Shown in pieces: positions 1-8,100 of a DNA stretch of 64,000 nt. Location: the NCBI GenBank assembly GCA_910585445.1, contig CAJUEK010000001.1, positions 67,359 through 131,358 on the forward strand, given 5' to 3'. The DNA comes from an uncultured Bacteroidales bacterium (lineage in GTDB: Bacteria; Bacteroidota; Bacteroidia; Bacteroidales; UBA932). A program made the translations under genes and the position numbers. The stretch's first letter is position 1, and each line of letters begins with the position of its first letter. Below the pieces are notes generated by a model that was not told the origin of the DNA, did not search any database, and saw nothing but the letters and a program-made list of their open reading frames with translations.

Positions 1-71
1 CCGAAGATATAGGTAAGACCTATCTCTCCTCTTTTGTTGTTAGGTAAATCAACACCGGCTATTCTTGCCAT
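1..71 (-). CDS. rpsM: 30S ribosomal protein S13, 5' end only
   Basis: Only the first 23 codons lie in the window; the gene continues past the left edge. The start ([19 protein letters not shown]) is the typical S13 N-terminus, which contacts 16S rRNA in the 30S head. It follows rpmJ in the usual order secY-map-infA-rpmJ-rpsM and is the last visible gene of the downstream ribosomal unit. Identification rests on this short stretch plus gene order, and both agree. Confidence 0.93.
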   Translation of the reverse strand, partial: MARIAGVDLPNNKRGEIGLTYIF

Positions 72-107
72 AATTATCTTAACTTTATTTGTTTATACAA
101 CTAAAAA

Positions 108-224
108 TTATCCCTGGCGCATCTTGAATTTAGGATTCTTTTTGCAGATCACGTAGAGACGACCCTTACGCTTCACGATCTTGCAGTCCTCGCTGCGCTT
201 CTTGATGGATGCTTTTACTTTCAT
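108..224 (-). CDS. rpmJ: 50S ribosomal protein L36
   Basis: A 38-codon gene read by hand from the minus strand: starts [17 protein letters not shown] and ends [11 protein letters not shown]36 is a small basic protein that binds 23S rRNA near the base of the 50S stalk. Length and the [14 protein letters not shown] core match the family. The C+ form of L36 has four zinc ligands; here only two cysteines are seen (in SEDCKIV and VICKK), so zinc binding may be incomplete. It lies between infA (12-bp gap) and rpsM. Confidence 0.95.
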   Translation of the reverse strand: MKVKASIKKRSEDCKIVKRKGRLYVICKKNPKFKMRQG

Positions 225-236
225 TTTCTTAACGTT

Positions 237-455
237 TTATTTGTATCTGAAAGAAATTCTTCCTTTTGATAAATCATAAGGTGACATCTCAACTTTAACC
301 CTGTCACCAGGCAGGATTTTGATATAATTCATCCTCATCTTGCCTGAGATGTGAGCAATGATGACGTGACCGTTCTCGAGTTCAACTTTGAACATCGCGT
401 TCGGAAGAGTCTCTACAATGACTCCTTCCTGTTCAATTGCTGATTGTTTTGGCAT
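237..455 (-). CDS. infA: Translation initiation factor IF-1
   Basis: 72 residues, the normal IF-1 length, forming a single S1-like OB fold. The sequence runs [22 protein letters not shown], then the family stretch [22 protein letters not shown], and ends [10 protein letters not shown]-1 occupies the 30S A site during initiation and works with IF-2 and IF-3. It sits 11 bp downstream of map and 12 bp upstream of rpmJ, so it is translated from the spc-end transcript. Start is an ATG at 455. Confidence 0.97.
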   Translation of the reverse strand: MPKQSAIEQEGVIVETLPNAMFKVELENGHVIIAHISGKMRMNYIKILPGDRVKVEMSPYDLSKGRISFRYK

Positions 456-466
456 CGATAATCACT

Positions 467-1240
467 TTAAAATTTAACATTATTCTCAATGAAGTCAAAG
501 GAAGACAACAGTTCAGCCTGGCCTTTTCTGACAACAACCGTAAGCTCGAAGTGCGCTGACTTTGCATGGTCCTCAGTGTGTACTGCCCAACCGTTTCGTG
601 CCAAATACACATTTCTGGTCCCTGCATTAATCATCGGTTCGATACAGATTGTCATTCCATCAATAAGCCTTATGCCCTGGCCCTTCCTTCCATAATTCGG
701 AACTCCCGGGTTTTCGTGCATATTCTTACCGATTCCGTGTCCTTCAAGTTCGCGGACTACGGAGAACCCGAATGACTCAGCATACGTTTGCACCGCGTGT
801 CCAATATCGCCAATCCTGTTTCCGGCAACCGCAGCGGCAATACCCCTATAAAGGGATTCCTTGGTAACGTCAAGAAGCTTCCTGGTCTGTGCATCAACCT
901 CTCCTACAGGAAAAGTATATGCAGAGTCTCCATTATAGCCTTTATAGAACGTACCGCAGTCAACTGAAACGATGTCCCCCTCGCGAAGGACGTAATCCGA
1001 CGGAAATCCATGGACTACCACATCATTCACAGAGATACAGAGTGCTGCAGGAAAGCCGTCATACCCCAAGAAACTCGGGACAGCTCCGTGATCACGGATA
1101 AAGGTCTCGGCCACCCTATTCAACTCAAGAGTTGTCACACCAGGGGCAACCATCTTTCCGACCTCAGCCAATGTACGGGAAACGAGAATCCCGTTCTCCC
1201 GCATCAGCGCTATCTCTTCTTCTGTCTTTGGCCTTATCAT
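467..1240 (-). CDS. map: Type I methionine aminopeptidase
   Basis: Removes the initiator methionine from nascent proteins in the cytoplasm. The pita-bread fold metal ligands are visible: VDCGTFYKGYNGDSAY (two aspartates), GHGIGKNMHENP (histidine), ICIEPMI (glutamate) and the closing HTEDHAKSAHFE. About 257 residues, normal for a short bacterial type I enzyme. I place the start at the ATG at 1240 (MIRPKTEEEIALMREN), because the codon two positions upstream in the open frame is TTG and adds nothing conserved. It follows secY by 22 bp; the secY-map-infA order is standard. Confidence 0.96.
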   Translation of the reverse strand: MIRPKTEEEIALMRENGILVSRTLAEVGKMVAPGVTTLELNRVAETFIRDHGAVPSFLGYDGFPAALCISVNDVVVHGFPSDYVLREGDIVSVDCGTFYKGYNGDSAYTFPVGEVDAQTRKLLDVTKESLYRGIAAAVAGNRIGDIGHAVQTYAESFGFSVVRELEGHGIGKNMHENPGVPNYGRKGQGIRLIDGMTICIEPMINAGTRNVYLARNGWAVHTEDHAKSAHFELTVVVRKGQAELLSSFDFIENNVKF

Positions 1241-1262
1241 CTTCAATGAACTTCTTTTGAGA

Positions 1263-2609
1263 TTACATGCCGGAACGTCCTTTCAGACGACCGGTCTTCA
1301 TCAGTCCGTCATAGTGACGCATCAGAAGGTGGCTTTCAATCTGCTGGAGAGTGTCCAGAACAACACCCACGAGAATAAGGAGGGATGTACCTCCATAGAA
1401 GCTCGCGAACTGGTTGTTCACTCCGCAAAGCATTGCAAATGCAGGGAGAATGGCAATCATTGCAAGGAAAATTGAACCAGGAAGAGTTACCCTTGACATA
1501 ACCGAGTCAATGAACTCCGCGGTCTTCTTTCCCGGCTTCACTCCAGGGATGAATCCGCCGTTCTTTCTCATATCATCAGCCATCATGGTAGGGTTTACCG
1601 TAACGGCAGTATAGAAATATGTGAAAAGTACTACGAGGATTGCAAATACAGCGTTATACCAGAAACCGGTATAGTTGCTCATTACGGCTGCAAAGCCCTG
1701 AGTTGCCTCAAACCTTGCAAAAATCATCGGGAACAGCATGAGAGCCTGCGCAAAGATGATAGGCATCACTCCTGCAGCATTAATCTTCATAGGGATGTAC
1801 TGGCGCACACCGCCAAACTGCTTGTTTCCGACAACCCTCTTCGCATACTGCACAGGTATCTTTCTGACAGCCTGTACAAGAGCGATGGCCGCAACGAAGA
1901 CGAAGAAAAGTATAAGAAGCTCGACAATCAGCAGGAGCGGACCTCCGACACCGTTGCCGTTGAACTTCGACACAACCTCAGCAGTAAGCGCATAAGGAAG
2001 GCGGGCAATGATTCCGACCATGATGATAAGTGAGATACCGTTTCCGATACCGCGGTCGGTAATGCGCTCTCCGAGCCACATGACGAACATTGTTCCTCCA
2101 AGAAGGATTACTGTTGAAACAAGGTTGAACCAGAAGCTGCTCCAGCCAAGCTGATGTATGGCCATGAAGGCCGCCTCAGGAATCTGGCTGTGAAGAGTAG
2201 CCATGTAAGCAGGACCCTGGATGCAGATGATAGCGATGGTAAGATACCTCGTGTACTGGTTCATCTTGCGGCGTCCGCTTTCGCCCTCCATCTGAAGTTT
2301 TCTGAAGTAAGGGACGAAAACACCAAGAAGCTGGATTACGATAGATGCCGAAATGTACGGCATCACGCCCAGCGCAAAGATAGAGGCACTTCCGAATGCT
2401 CCGCCGGAGAACATGTTCAAAAGACCCATGAGGCCTTCAGAAGAGTTCTGGGCAAGATCGGAATTCGCAATAAGCGCTGAATCTATGCCCGGAAGCACGA
2501 TAAAGCTTCCGAGGCGATAGACGAGCAGCAGGAGAAGCGTATAACCGATTCTCGTGCGAAGTTCCTCAATCTTGAAGATGTTCTTGATTGTCTGGATAAG
2601 TTTCTTCAT
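1263..2609 (-). CDS. secY: Protein translocase subunit SecY
   Basis: Central channel of the Sec translocon in the inner membrane; partners are SecE and SecG, with SecA or the ribosome docking on the cytoplasmic loops. 448 residues with about ten hydrophobic segments; begins MKKLIQTIKNIFKIEELRTRI, and carries the plug-region pattern after TM1 and the family loop ITDRGIGNGISLIIMVGI. Typical Bacteroidota length. Start codon ATG at 2609 lies 5 bp after the rplO stop, implying coupled translation. Confidence 0.97.
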   Translation of the reverse strand: MKKLIQTIKNIFKIEELRTRIGYTLLLLLVYRLGSFIVLPGIDSALIANSDLAQNSSEGLMGLLNMFSGGAFGSASIFALGVMPYISASIVIQLLGVFVPYFRKLQMEGESGRRKMNQYTRYLTIAIICIQGPAYMATLHSQIPEAAFMAIHQLGWSSFWFNLVSTVILLGGTMFVMWLGERITDRGIGNGISLIIMVGIIARLPYALTAEVVSKFNGNGVGGPLLLIVELLILFFVFVAAIALVQAVRKIPVQYAKRVVGNKQFGGVRQYIPMKINAAGVMPIIFAQALMLFPMIFARFEATQGFAAVMSNYTGFWYNAVFAILVVLFTYFYTAVTVNPTMMADDMRKNGGFIPGVKPGKKTAEFIDSVMSRVTLPGSIFLAMIAILPAFAMLCGVNNQFASFYGGTSLLILVGVVLDTLQQIESHLLMRHYDGLMKTGRLKGRSGM

Positions 2610-2614
2610 CTTTA

Positions 2615-3061
2615 TCAGATTGTTGTTGCTGTACCTCCCGCAGCCTCAATCTTGGCGATTGCAGACTTTGAGAAGGCATTTGCAGATACTTCCAATTTTG
2701 CGGTAAGCTCACCGTTTCCAAGAATCTTCACAAGATCATTCTTGCTTGCGAATCCAGCCTGCCTGAGAGTCTCGATGTTGATGACCGATACATTGGCAGT
2801 CTCTGCGAGAGTCTGGAGAACGGAAACATTGATTCCCTTGTACTCAACTCTTGTAGGATTGGTGAATCCGAATTTAGGAAGCCTTCTCTGGATAGGCATC
2901 TGGCCTCCTTCGAAGCCGATTTTGCGAGAGTAGCCGGAACGGGCCTGAGCACCCTTGTGACCACGGGTAGAAGTTCCGCCGTGACCTGAGCCCTCACCGC
3001 GTCCGATTCTCTTCTCTCTGCCTTTAGAGCCTGCGGCAGGTGTCAAATTATGTAATTTCAT
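2615..3061 (-). CDS. rplO: 50S ribosomal protein L15
   Basis: 148 residues. Begins MKLHNLTPAAGSKGREKRIGRG, followed by the glycine- and arginine-rich N-terminal tail that threads into 23S rRNA (GSGHGGTSTRGHKGAQARSG), and a globular C-terminal part. A late assembly protein of the 50S subunit. It lies 16 bp after rpmD and 5 bp before secY, in the conserved rpmD-rplO-secY order. Nothing unusual in length or start (ATG at 3061). Confidence 0.97.
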   Translation of the reverse strand: MKLHNLTPAAGSKGREKRIGRGEGSGHGGTSTRGHKGAQARSGYSRKIGFEGGQMPIQRRLPKFGFTNPTRVEYKGINVSVLQTLAETANVSVINIETLRQAGFASKNDLVKILGNGELTAKLEVSANAFSKSAIAKIEAAGGTATTI

Positions 3062-3077
3062 CTGTCTGTCCTCCTAT

Positions 3078-3257
3078 TTAAATTTCCTCAACGATTACAA
3101 GGTGACGAACCTTCTCAACCATACCTTTGGTAACAGGAGTGAGTTCCACCTCTACAGTCTGATGCAATCTGTGGATACCGAGAGAAGCGAGATTTGCAAT
3201 CTGCCTCTTGGTTGCTCCATTCTTGCTCTTGATCTGAGTTATCTTAAGTTTTGCCAT
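3078..3257 (-). CDS. rpmD: 50S ribosomal protein L30
   Basis: A 59-codon gene read by hand between rpsE and rplO: MAKLKITQIKSKNGATKRQ, then GIHRLHQTVEVELTPVTKGM and a C-terminal HLVIVEEI. The IKS..G.....Q.....LGL-like pattern is the L30 signature, and length and position (rpsE-rpmD-rplO) match. Binds domain II of 23S rRNA. Separated from rpsE by 14 bp and from rplO by 16 bp. Confidence 0.95.
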   Translation of the reverse strand: MAKLKITQIKSKNGATKRQIANLASLGIHRLHQTVEVELTPVTKGMVEKVRHLVIVEEI

Positions 3258-3271
3258 TTCTTGTGTCCTCC

Positions 3272-3790
3272 TTAACCTTTAAATACTCTGCTCATAGGTA
3301 TGCCACGAAGTCCGGCAACAGTATAGGCGTCCCTCATCTCAACCAAAGCTGCAACGGTAGCCTTCACAAGGTTGTGAGGGTTCGATGAACCTTTTGATTT
3401 CGCAAGGACGTTCTGTACGCCGACAGACTCGAATACAGCACGCATGGCACCACCGGCCTTAACTCCTGTACCTGGAGCTGCAGGCTTCATGAATACCCTT
3501 GCGCCGCCGAACTTGGCCTCCTGCTCGTGAGGAATGGTCTTGTTGAGCACAGGAACCTTCACGAGATTCTTCTTAGCGTCCTCTATACCTTTTGAAATTG
3601 CAGTAGTTACCTCATTGGCTTTTCCAAGACCATAACCTACAACGCCGTTCTCGTCACCAACTACAACGATGGCCGCAAAGCTGAAGTGACGACCACCCTT
3701 AGTAACCTTGGTAACTCTCTGGATGGCTACAAGCCTGTCCTTAAGCTCAAGGTCAGACGTCTTTACTTTTTTAACATTTGTATTTGCCAT
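3272..3790 (-). CDS. rpsE: 30S ribosomal protein S5
   Basis: 172 residues. Contains the double-stranded-RNA-binding type N-terminal domain ([40 protein letters not shown]) and the C-terminal S5 domain ([20 protein letters not shown], then [12 protein letters not shown]). S5 lies at the mRNA entry side of the 30S subunit and affects decoding accuracy. The gene is 6 bp downstream of rplR, in the usual order. Confidence 0.97.
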   Translation of the reverse strand: MANTNVKKVKTSDLELKDRLVAIQRVTKVTKGGRHFSFAAIVVVGDENGVVGYGLGKANEVTTAISKGIEDAKKNLVKVPVLNKTIPHEQEAKFGGARVFMKPAAPGTGVKAGGAMRAVFESVGVQNVLAKSKGSSNPHNLVKATVAALVEMRDAYTVAGLRGIPMSRVFKG

Positions 3791-3796
3791 AGTCTC

Positions 3797-4159
3797 TTAG
3801 AAAATTAGGCCGCCTTCACGGGCAGCATCTGCCAAACTTTTAACCCTACCATGATAAAGGTAACCTCCACGGTCGAATGAAATCGTAGTGATTCCCTTTG
3901 CGAGAGCACGCTCAGCAATCGCCTTTCCGACGATGGCCGCAGCCTCAACTCCTGTCTTGCCCTTGCACTCTGCGGCGAGAGCCTTGTCATTTGAAGCCGC
4001 TGCGCAAAGAGTGGCGCCCTTCAAATCATCAACAACCTGTACGTAAATCTGCTTGTTGCTTCTGAAAACAACCATTCTTGGCCTTTCAGCAGTACCATTA
4101 ACGACTTTGCGGATACGGTAGTGAACTCTTTTTCTTCTTTCTATCTTATTCAATGCCAT
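3797..4159 (-). CDS. rplR: 50S ribosomal protein L18
   Basis: 120 residues: basic N-terminus [20 protein letters not shown], then [20 protein letters not shown], and the C-terminal [24 protein letters not shown] stretch characteristic of L18. Binds 5S rRNA and helps attach it to the 50S subunit, together with L5. It sits between rplF (15 bp) and rpsE (6 bp), with an ATG start at 4159. Confidence 0.97.
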   Translation of the reverse strand: MALNKIERRKRVHYRIRKVVNGTAERPRMVVFRSNKQIYVQVVDDLKGATLCAAASNDKALAAECKGKTGVEAAAIVGKAIAERALAKGITTISFDRGGYLYHGRVKSLADAAREGGLIF

Positions 4160-4174
4160 AACTTAGTCCTCCTA

Positions 4175-4735
4175 TTATTTAGCACCTGCTGACTTTCCGG
4201 CCTTGCGGCGAAGCTGCTCGCCGACAAACTTGATACCCTTACCCTTGTATGGCTCAGGCTTGCGGAGCGTACGGATTTTAGCTGCGACCTGTCCGATGAG
4301 CTGCTTGTCTGAGCTCTTGAGGCAAAGGACAGGGTTCTGTCCCTTCTTCACAGGCTCAGCCTCAGCCTTGATCTCTGCAGGAAGCAGGATCTGCACCTCG
4401 TGAGAGAAGCCGAGTGACATGATGAGCATCTGGCCCTGAACGTCCACACGGTAGCCGACTCCGACTAGCTCCTGACGGATAGTATAACCCTCAGACACAC
4501 CCACAACCATATTGTTGATCAGAGCACGGTAAAGACCGTGAAGTGAACGGTGGCGCGGAAGATCTGTCGGACGGGTCAATTTGATTTCTGTTCCCTCAAT
4601 GGCGACTGTGATGTCAGCGTCAACTTTCTGGCTGAGCTCGCCGAGAGGTCCTTTAACCTTAACAACGTTGCCGGGGAGGACCTCAACGGTCACACCGGCA
4701 GGAAGGTGTACAGGCAATTTACCAATTCTTGACAT
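4175..4735 (-). CDS. rplF: 50S ribosomal protein L6
   Basis: 186 residues with the two repeated L6 domains: SRIGKLPVHLPAGVTVEV at the start and the conserved RKPEPYKGKGIKFVGEQLRR-type end. L6 binds 23S rRNA near the factor-binding site. The C-terminus is a slightly extended basic tail (RRKAGKSAGAK). The gene is 18 bp downstream of rpsH and 15 bp upstream of rplR. Confidence 0.97.
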   Translation of the reverse strand: MSRIGKLPVHLPAGVTVEVLPGNVVKVKGPLGELSQKVDADITVAIEGTEIKLTRPTDLPRHRSLHGLYRALINNMVVGVSEGYTIRQELVGVGYRVDVQGQMLIMSLGFSHEVQILLPAEIKAEAEPVKKGQNPVLCLKSSDKQLIGQVAAKIRTLRKPEPYKGKGIKFVGEQLRRKAGKSAGAK

Positions 4736-4753
4736 TATGCGTTTCTTTATGAA

Positions 4754-5149
4754 TTAATATACATAACATATAACCTCACCACCTACATTGAGGTCTCTTG
4801 CCTCCTTGTCTGTGATGACACCCTTTGAAGTCGAGAGGATAGCAACTCCGAGTCCATTGAGGACGCGAGGCATGTTCTCAACGTCAGTATATCTTCTGAG
4901 ACCTGGCTTTGACACGCGGACAATCTTCTTGATTGCTGCAGTCTTGGTCTGAGGATGATACTTCAGAGCGATTTTGATAGTGTTGTACGGAGTTCCCTCA
5001 ACAACCTTGTAGCTGAGGATGTAGCCCTTCTCACAAAGAATCTTGGTGAGGGCGAGCTTCATCTTTGAAGATGGAATCTCCACAATCTTTTTTCCTGCAA
5101 GGTAAGCATTACGTACCCTTGTGAGGAAGTCTGCAATTGGATCAGTCAT
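4754..5149 (-). CDS. rpsH: 30S ribosomal protein S8
   Basis: 131 residues. Starts MTDPIADFLTRVRNAYLAGK and ends GVITDKEARDLNVGGEVICYVY, both S8 hallmarks. Primary binder of the 16S rRNA central domain; in enterobacteria S8 also represses the spc operon, but I see nothing here that proves the same control. A 107-bp gap separates it from rpsN, the largest gap inside the downstream ribosomal unit. Confidence 0.97.
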   Translation of the reverse strand: MTDPIADFLTRVRNAYLAGKKIVEIPSSKMKLALTKILCEKGYILSYKVVEGTPYNTIKIALKYHPQTKTAAIKKIVRVSKPGLRRYTDVENMPRVLNGLGVAILSTSKGVITDKEARDLNVGGEVICYVY

Positions 5150-5256
5150 TTTTACTTTTGTTTTTACAGAAACCGACGCAACGGATGCGCCCGATATCCA
5201 AATTGTTTGTTAATTATGATTTTCCGCCGCATTGGCGGACCTTTTCAGGCTATATG

Positions 5257-5526
5257 TTACCAGCTTGCTTTCTTGACGCCTGGGATGAGACCGTTGCTCG
5301 CCATCTCACGGAACTGGATACGGCTGATGCCGAACATGCGCATATATCCTTTCGGACGTCCGGTGAGAGAACAGCGGTTGTGCATGCGGCAAGGTGCCGA
5401 GTTCTTAGGAAGCTTGTCAAGAGCTGCCCAGTCGCCGGCTTCCTTGAGAGCCTGCCTCTTAGCGGCGTATTTCGCAACCAATTTCGCGCGTTTAACTTCG
5501 CGGGCTTTCATTGATTCTTTTGCCAT
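5257..5526 (-). CDS. rpsN: 30S ribosomal protein S14, long zinc-free form
   Basis: 89 residues, beginning [20 protein letters not shown] and ending [13 protein letters not shown]. This is the long C-minus form: the CxxC pairs of the short zinc-binding S14 are absent, although two isolated cysteines remain in [17 protein letters not shown]. Binds the 30S head. It lies 14 bp after rplE in the standard rplE-rpsN-rpsH order. Confidence 0.96.
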   Translation of the reverse strand: MAKESMKAREVKRAKLVAKYAAKRQALKEAGDWAALDKLPKNSAPCRMHNRCSLTGRPKGYMRMFGISRIQFREMASNGLIPGVKKASW

Positions 5527-5540
5527 CTCGTTCTCTATTA

Positions 5541-6134
5541 TTAGTTGTTATGTTTCTTGAAAGGAAGTCCGAATGCCTTGAGAAGTGCGTGAGCCTCCTC
5601 GTCAGTATTGGCTGTAGTAACAAATGTAATCTCCATTCCGAGAATCTTTGAAATCTTGTCGATGTCAATCTCAGGGAAGATGATCTGCTCCTTGATACCG
5701 AGGGTATAGTTGCCCTTACCGTCCATCTTCTCGGAAATTCCGTTGAAGTCCCTGATACGAGGAAGAGATACGCGGATGAGCCTCTCGAGGAACTCATACA
5801 TCTTCACGCCGCGAAGAGTAACCTTCGTTCCGATAGGCATGCCCTTACGGAGCTTGAAGTTTGAGATGTCCTTCCTTGAATGAGTGACAACAGCCTTCTG
5901 TCCAGTGATGATTGAAAGCTCCTGCTGAGCTGCCTCAACGAGCTTCTTGTCACCTGTAGCGTCGCCGACACCCTCATTGATGGTAATCTTGACGAGCTTA
6001 GGGCACTGCATAACTGTAGAATAGCCGAATTCCTTCATCAATTTGGCAACGATCTCCTCTTTGTACACTTTCTTGAGTGACGGAACGTATCCCGCAGGAA
6101 CCGCTGCTACTGCTGTATTGTTAGTCTTTGCCAT
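5541..6134 (-). CDS. rplE: 50S ribosomal protein L5
   Basis: 197 residues, some 10-15 longer than common L5 because of an N-terminal stretch [20 protein letters not shown] before the usual [10 protein letters not shown] start of homology. The core patterns are present: [37 protein letters not shown], and the end [18 protein letters not shown]5 binds 5S rRNA and the P-site tRNA. The extension could be real or the start could be wrong, but no internal ATG precedes the homology, so I keep 6134. Confidence 0.95.
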   Translation of the reverse strand: MAKTNNTAVAAVPAGYVPSLKKVYKEEIVAKLMKEFGYSTVMQCPKLVKITINEGVGDATGDKKLVEAAQQELSIITGQKAVVTHSRKDISNFKLRKGMPIGTKVTLRGVKMYEFLERLIRVSLPRIRDFNGISEKMDGKGNYTLGIKEQIIFPEIDIDKISKILGMEITFVTTANTDEEAHALLKAFGLPFKKHNN

Positions 6135-6136
6135 TA

Positions 6137-6451
6137 TTAGATCTCCTCTCCAGATTTTTTAGCATAACGGACAATCTTGCCATCTACAACCTTGCGGCCG
6201 ATTCTTGAAGGTTTGCCGGTCTTAGGATCGACTACCTGAAGATTTGAGATGTGCACGCCTGCCTCTTGTTTGACGATGCCTCCCTGAGGATGCTTAGGAC
6301 TTGGTTTAGTGTGCTTGCTGACAATGTTGATGCCCTCAACGATAGCGCGGTCCTTTGAAGTGATCACCTCAAGCACCTTGCCGGTCTTGCCTTTGTCATT
6401 GCCGGCATTCACATATACTGTGTCGCCTTTTTTGATATGTAACTTCTTCAT
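6137..6451 (-). CDS. rplX: 50S ribosomal protein L24
   Basis: 104 residues with the KOW motif near the start ([20 protein letters not shown]) and the family stretch [20 protein letters not shown]. An early assembly-initiator protein that binds the 5' end of 23S rRNA. It is only 2 bp from rplE and 12 bp from rplN. Confidence 0.97.
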   Translation of the reverse strand: MKKLHIKKGDTVYVNAGNDKGKTGKVLEVITSKDRAIVEGINIVSKHTKPSPKHPQGGIVKQEAGVHISNLQVVDPKTGKPSRIGRKVVDGKIVRYAKKSGEEI

Positions 6452-6463
6452 AATGATTGCTTG

Positions 6464-6829
6464 TTAGAGGACCTCCGGTGCCAGTGAAACAATTTTCATA
6501 TAATTTTCGCGAAGCTCTCTTGCCACAGGGCCGAAGATACGGGTTCCACGAACTTCTCCTGAGTTATTGAGGAGAACGCAAGCATTGTCATCAAAGCGGA
6601 TGTAAGATCCGTCCGGCCTGCGGATTTCCTTCTTGGTGCGGACTACGACAGCCTTAGACACGGAGCCTTTCTTTGCGTCACCGCCAGGGATGGCGCTCTT
6701 AACCGCAACGACAATCTTGTCGCCCACTCTTGCATAACGGCGGCGGGTACCACCCAGAACACGGATACAAAGAACCTCCTTTGCACCGCTGTTGTCTGCC
6801 ACCTGTAAACGTGATTCCTGCTGTATCAT
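6464..6829 (-). CDS. rplN: 50S ribosomal protein L14
   Basis: 121 residues, the canonical length. Starts [20 protein letters not shown] and contains GVVRTKKE-like and [20 protein letters not shown] stretches typical of L14. Sits at the subunit interface and contacts 16S rRNA (bridge B5/B8). Two bases separate it from rpsQ. Confidence 0.97.
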   Translation of the reverse strand: MIQQESRLQVADNSGAKEVLCIRVLGGTRRRYARVGDKIVVAVKSAIPGGDAKKGSVSKAVVVRTKKEIRRPDGSYIRFDDNACVLLNNSGEVRGTRIFGPVARELRENYMKIVSLAPEVL

Positions 6830-6831
6830 TG

Positions 6832-7086
6832 CTACTTAACTTTTTCTACGATTTCTACTAGTCTCCAGTTCTTGGTCTTGCTCAAAGGACGCGTCTCCAT
6901 GATGCGTACGGTATCGCCCTCACTGCACTCGTTCTTCTCATCGTGAGCCACGAACTTTGTGGTCTTTTTCACAAACTTACCGTAAATCGGGTGCTTCTCC
7001 CTGATTTCCACGGCAACTACAATGGATTTGTCCATCTTGTTGCTGACCACGATTCCTATTCTTTCCTTGCGAAGATTTCTTTCCAT
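6832..7086 (-). CDS. rpsQ: 30S ribosomal protein S17
   Basis: 84 residues forming an OB fold: [20 protein letters not shown], then [20 protein letters not shown] and the [20 protein letters not shown] end. A primary 16S rRNA binder of the 30S body. It follows rpmC by 13 bp in the rplP-rpmC-rpsQ order. Confidence 0.97.
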   Translation of the reverse strand: MERNLRKERIGIVVSNKMDKSIVVAVEIREKHPIYGKFVKKTTKFVAHDEKNECSEGDTVRIMETRPLSKTKNWRLVEIVEKVK

Positions 7087-7099
7087 GGGAATTCAATTT

Positions 7100-7294
7100 T
7101 TAGTTCTGTTTCTCCTTCTCAGCAAGAATCGTCATCATACGTGCGATGTCCTTTCTTGCCTTGCTGATTTTCGAGGTATCCTCCAATGGAGAAATCGTAT
7201 GATTAATCTTCATTGTATCGAGGTTGTTTTTCTCGACCTCAATGCGCTCACGCAGATCTGCGATCGACATTTCGCGTATTTCAGATGCTTTCAT
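7100..7294 (-). CDS. rpmC: 50S ribosomal protein L29
   Basis: 64 residues, a two-helix hairpin protein: MKASEIREMSIADLRERIE, then a middle with KINHTISPLEDTSKISKARK and IARMMTILAEKEKQN at the end. L29 borders the peptide exit tunnel and contributes to the trigger factor/SRP docking site. It is 20 bp downstream of rplP. Confidence 0.96.
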   Translation of the reverse strand: MKASEIREMSIADLRERIEVEKNNLDTMKINHTISPLEDTSKISKARKDIARMMTILAEKEKQN

Positions 7295-7314
7295 TTCTTC
7301 TGTTCTCCATTAAA

Positions 7315-7734
7315 TTATTCAACATAATCCCTACGTACCACGAACTTCGTAGTGACCGGAAGCTTCTGCGCGCCAAGACGGAGCGCCTCCTTTGCAATCT
7401 CGAGCGAAACGCCCTCAGCTTCAATCAGAATGCGGCCTGGAGTCACAGGGCATACGAATCCCTCCGGATTACCCTTACCTTTACCCATTCGCACCTCAGC
7501 AGGCTTCTTAGTATAAGGCTTGTCAGGGAAAATTCTGATCCAGATCTTACCCTCACGCTTCATGTAACGTGAAACAGCCTGACGCGCAGCCTCGATCTGG
7601 CGGCCCGTAAGCCAGCAGTTCTCCAAGGTCTTGATACCGAAAGAACCGAACGCAAGCTGATTGCCCCTCTGGGCAAGACCCTTCATGCGGCCTTTCTGCT
7701 GCCTTCTGAATTTAGTTTTCTTTGGTTGTAACAT
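7315..7734 (-). CDS. rplP: 50S ribosomal protein L16, first gene of the downstream ribosomal unit
   Basis: 139 residues with classic L16 text: [19 protein letters not shown], then [20 protein letters not shown] and [21 protein letters not shown]16 helps organise the A-site and peptidyl transferase region. In most bacteria rplP directly follows rpsC; here rpsC is 12 kb away and the divergent fic gene lies immediately upstream. A Bacteroidota-type promoter at 7826-7855 makes rplP the likely first gene of its own transcript. Confidence 0.97.
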   Translation of the reverse strand: MLQPKKTKFRRQQKGRMKGLAQRGNQLAFGSFGIKTLENCWLTGRQIEAARQAVSRYMKREGKIWIRIFPDKPYTKKPAEVRMGKGKGNPEGFVCPVTPGRILIEAEGVSLEIAKEALRLGAQKLPVTTKFVVRRDYVE

Positions 7735-7825
7735 TGTTCTATTACTTTAATAAAAATATTTCACAATACCCCTAATTAATTGAGCATCAGCTGGTTGGGC
7801 GAAGCGGTCCTCAATTATCGGGTTG

Positions 7826-7855
7826 CAAAGATAGTAAATATTATTGAAATGCAAA
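7826..7855 (-). promoter_or_regulatory. Predicted promoter of the rplP-spc unit
   Basis: On the minus strand a -33 box TTTG (7855-7852), an 18-bp spacer and a -7 box TATCTTTG (7833-7826) fit the Bacteroidota consensus TTTG-N19/20-TAnnTTTG with a spacer one base short. Transcription would start near 7818 and give an 80-90-nt leader before rplP. Prediction from pattern only. Confidence 0.6.
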
Positions 7856-8030
7856 GAATATTTTAATAATTATCCAACATTTTCGACCAAAAAAACTGCA
7901 ACCTAAAAAGCCTATTTTCATGCACTTACAGGATGTGTTCAAAAAATTATGCAGACACTTTCGACCAGCATGCATTTTACGTATCCGACACTCCGCAGAC
8001 GGGCGCCTGCTTAACAAGAAATGGACTGAA

Positions 8031-8099
8031 TTTTGACAGAACCTTTGCCATCTGTCAAAAAACTGTTAAATTTGACACTTGGACAATAAACTGTCAAAA
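8031..8099 (+). promoter_or_regulatory. fic promoter overlaid by two tandem operator-like palindromes
   Basis: A promoter with perfect consensus is seen: TTTG at 8044-8047, 19-bp spacer, TAAATTTG at 8067-8074. Over it lie two 30-bp inverted repeats of identical geometry. Site 1 has arms TTTTGACAG (8031-8039) and CTGTCAAAA (8052-8060) with a 12-bp spacer. Site 2 has arms ATTTGACAC (8070-8078) and CTGTCAAAA (8091-8099), also with a 12-bp spacer. An extra half-site CTGTTAAA (8063-8070) forms a near-palindrome with TTTGACA across the -7 box. The layout suggests repression, most simply by the winged-helix end of the downstream Fic protein. Confidence 0.7.
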
Positions 8100-8100
8100 C

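Noticed and set aside
7933..8100. Longer N-terminus for the Fic protein starting at ATG 7933
   Set aside because: The extra 56 codons run through the promoter and operator repeats and do not resemble a Fic N-terminus; homology begins at 8101.
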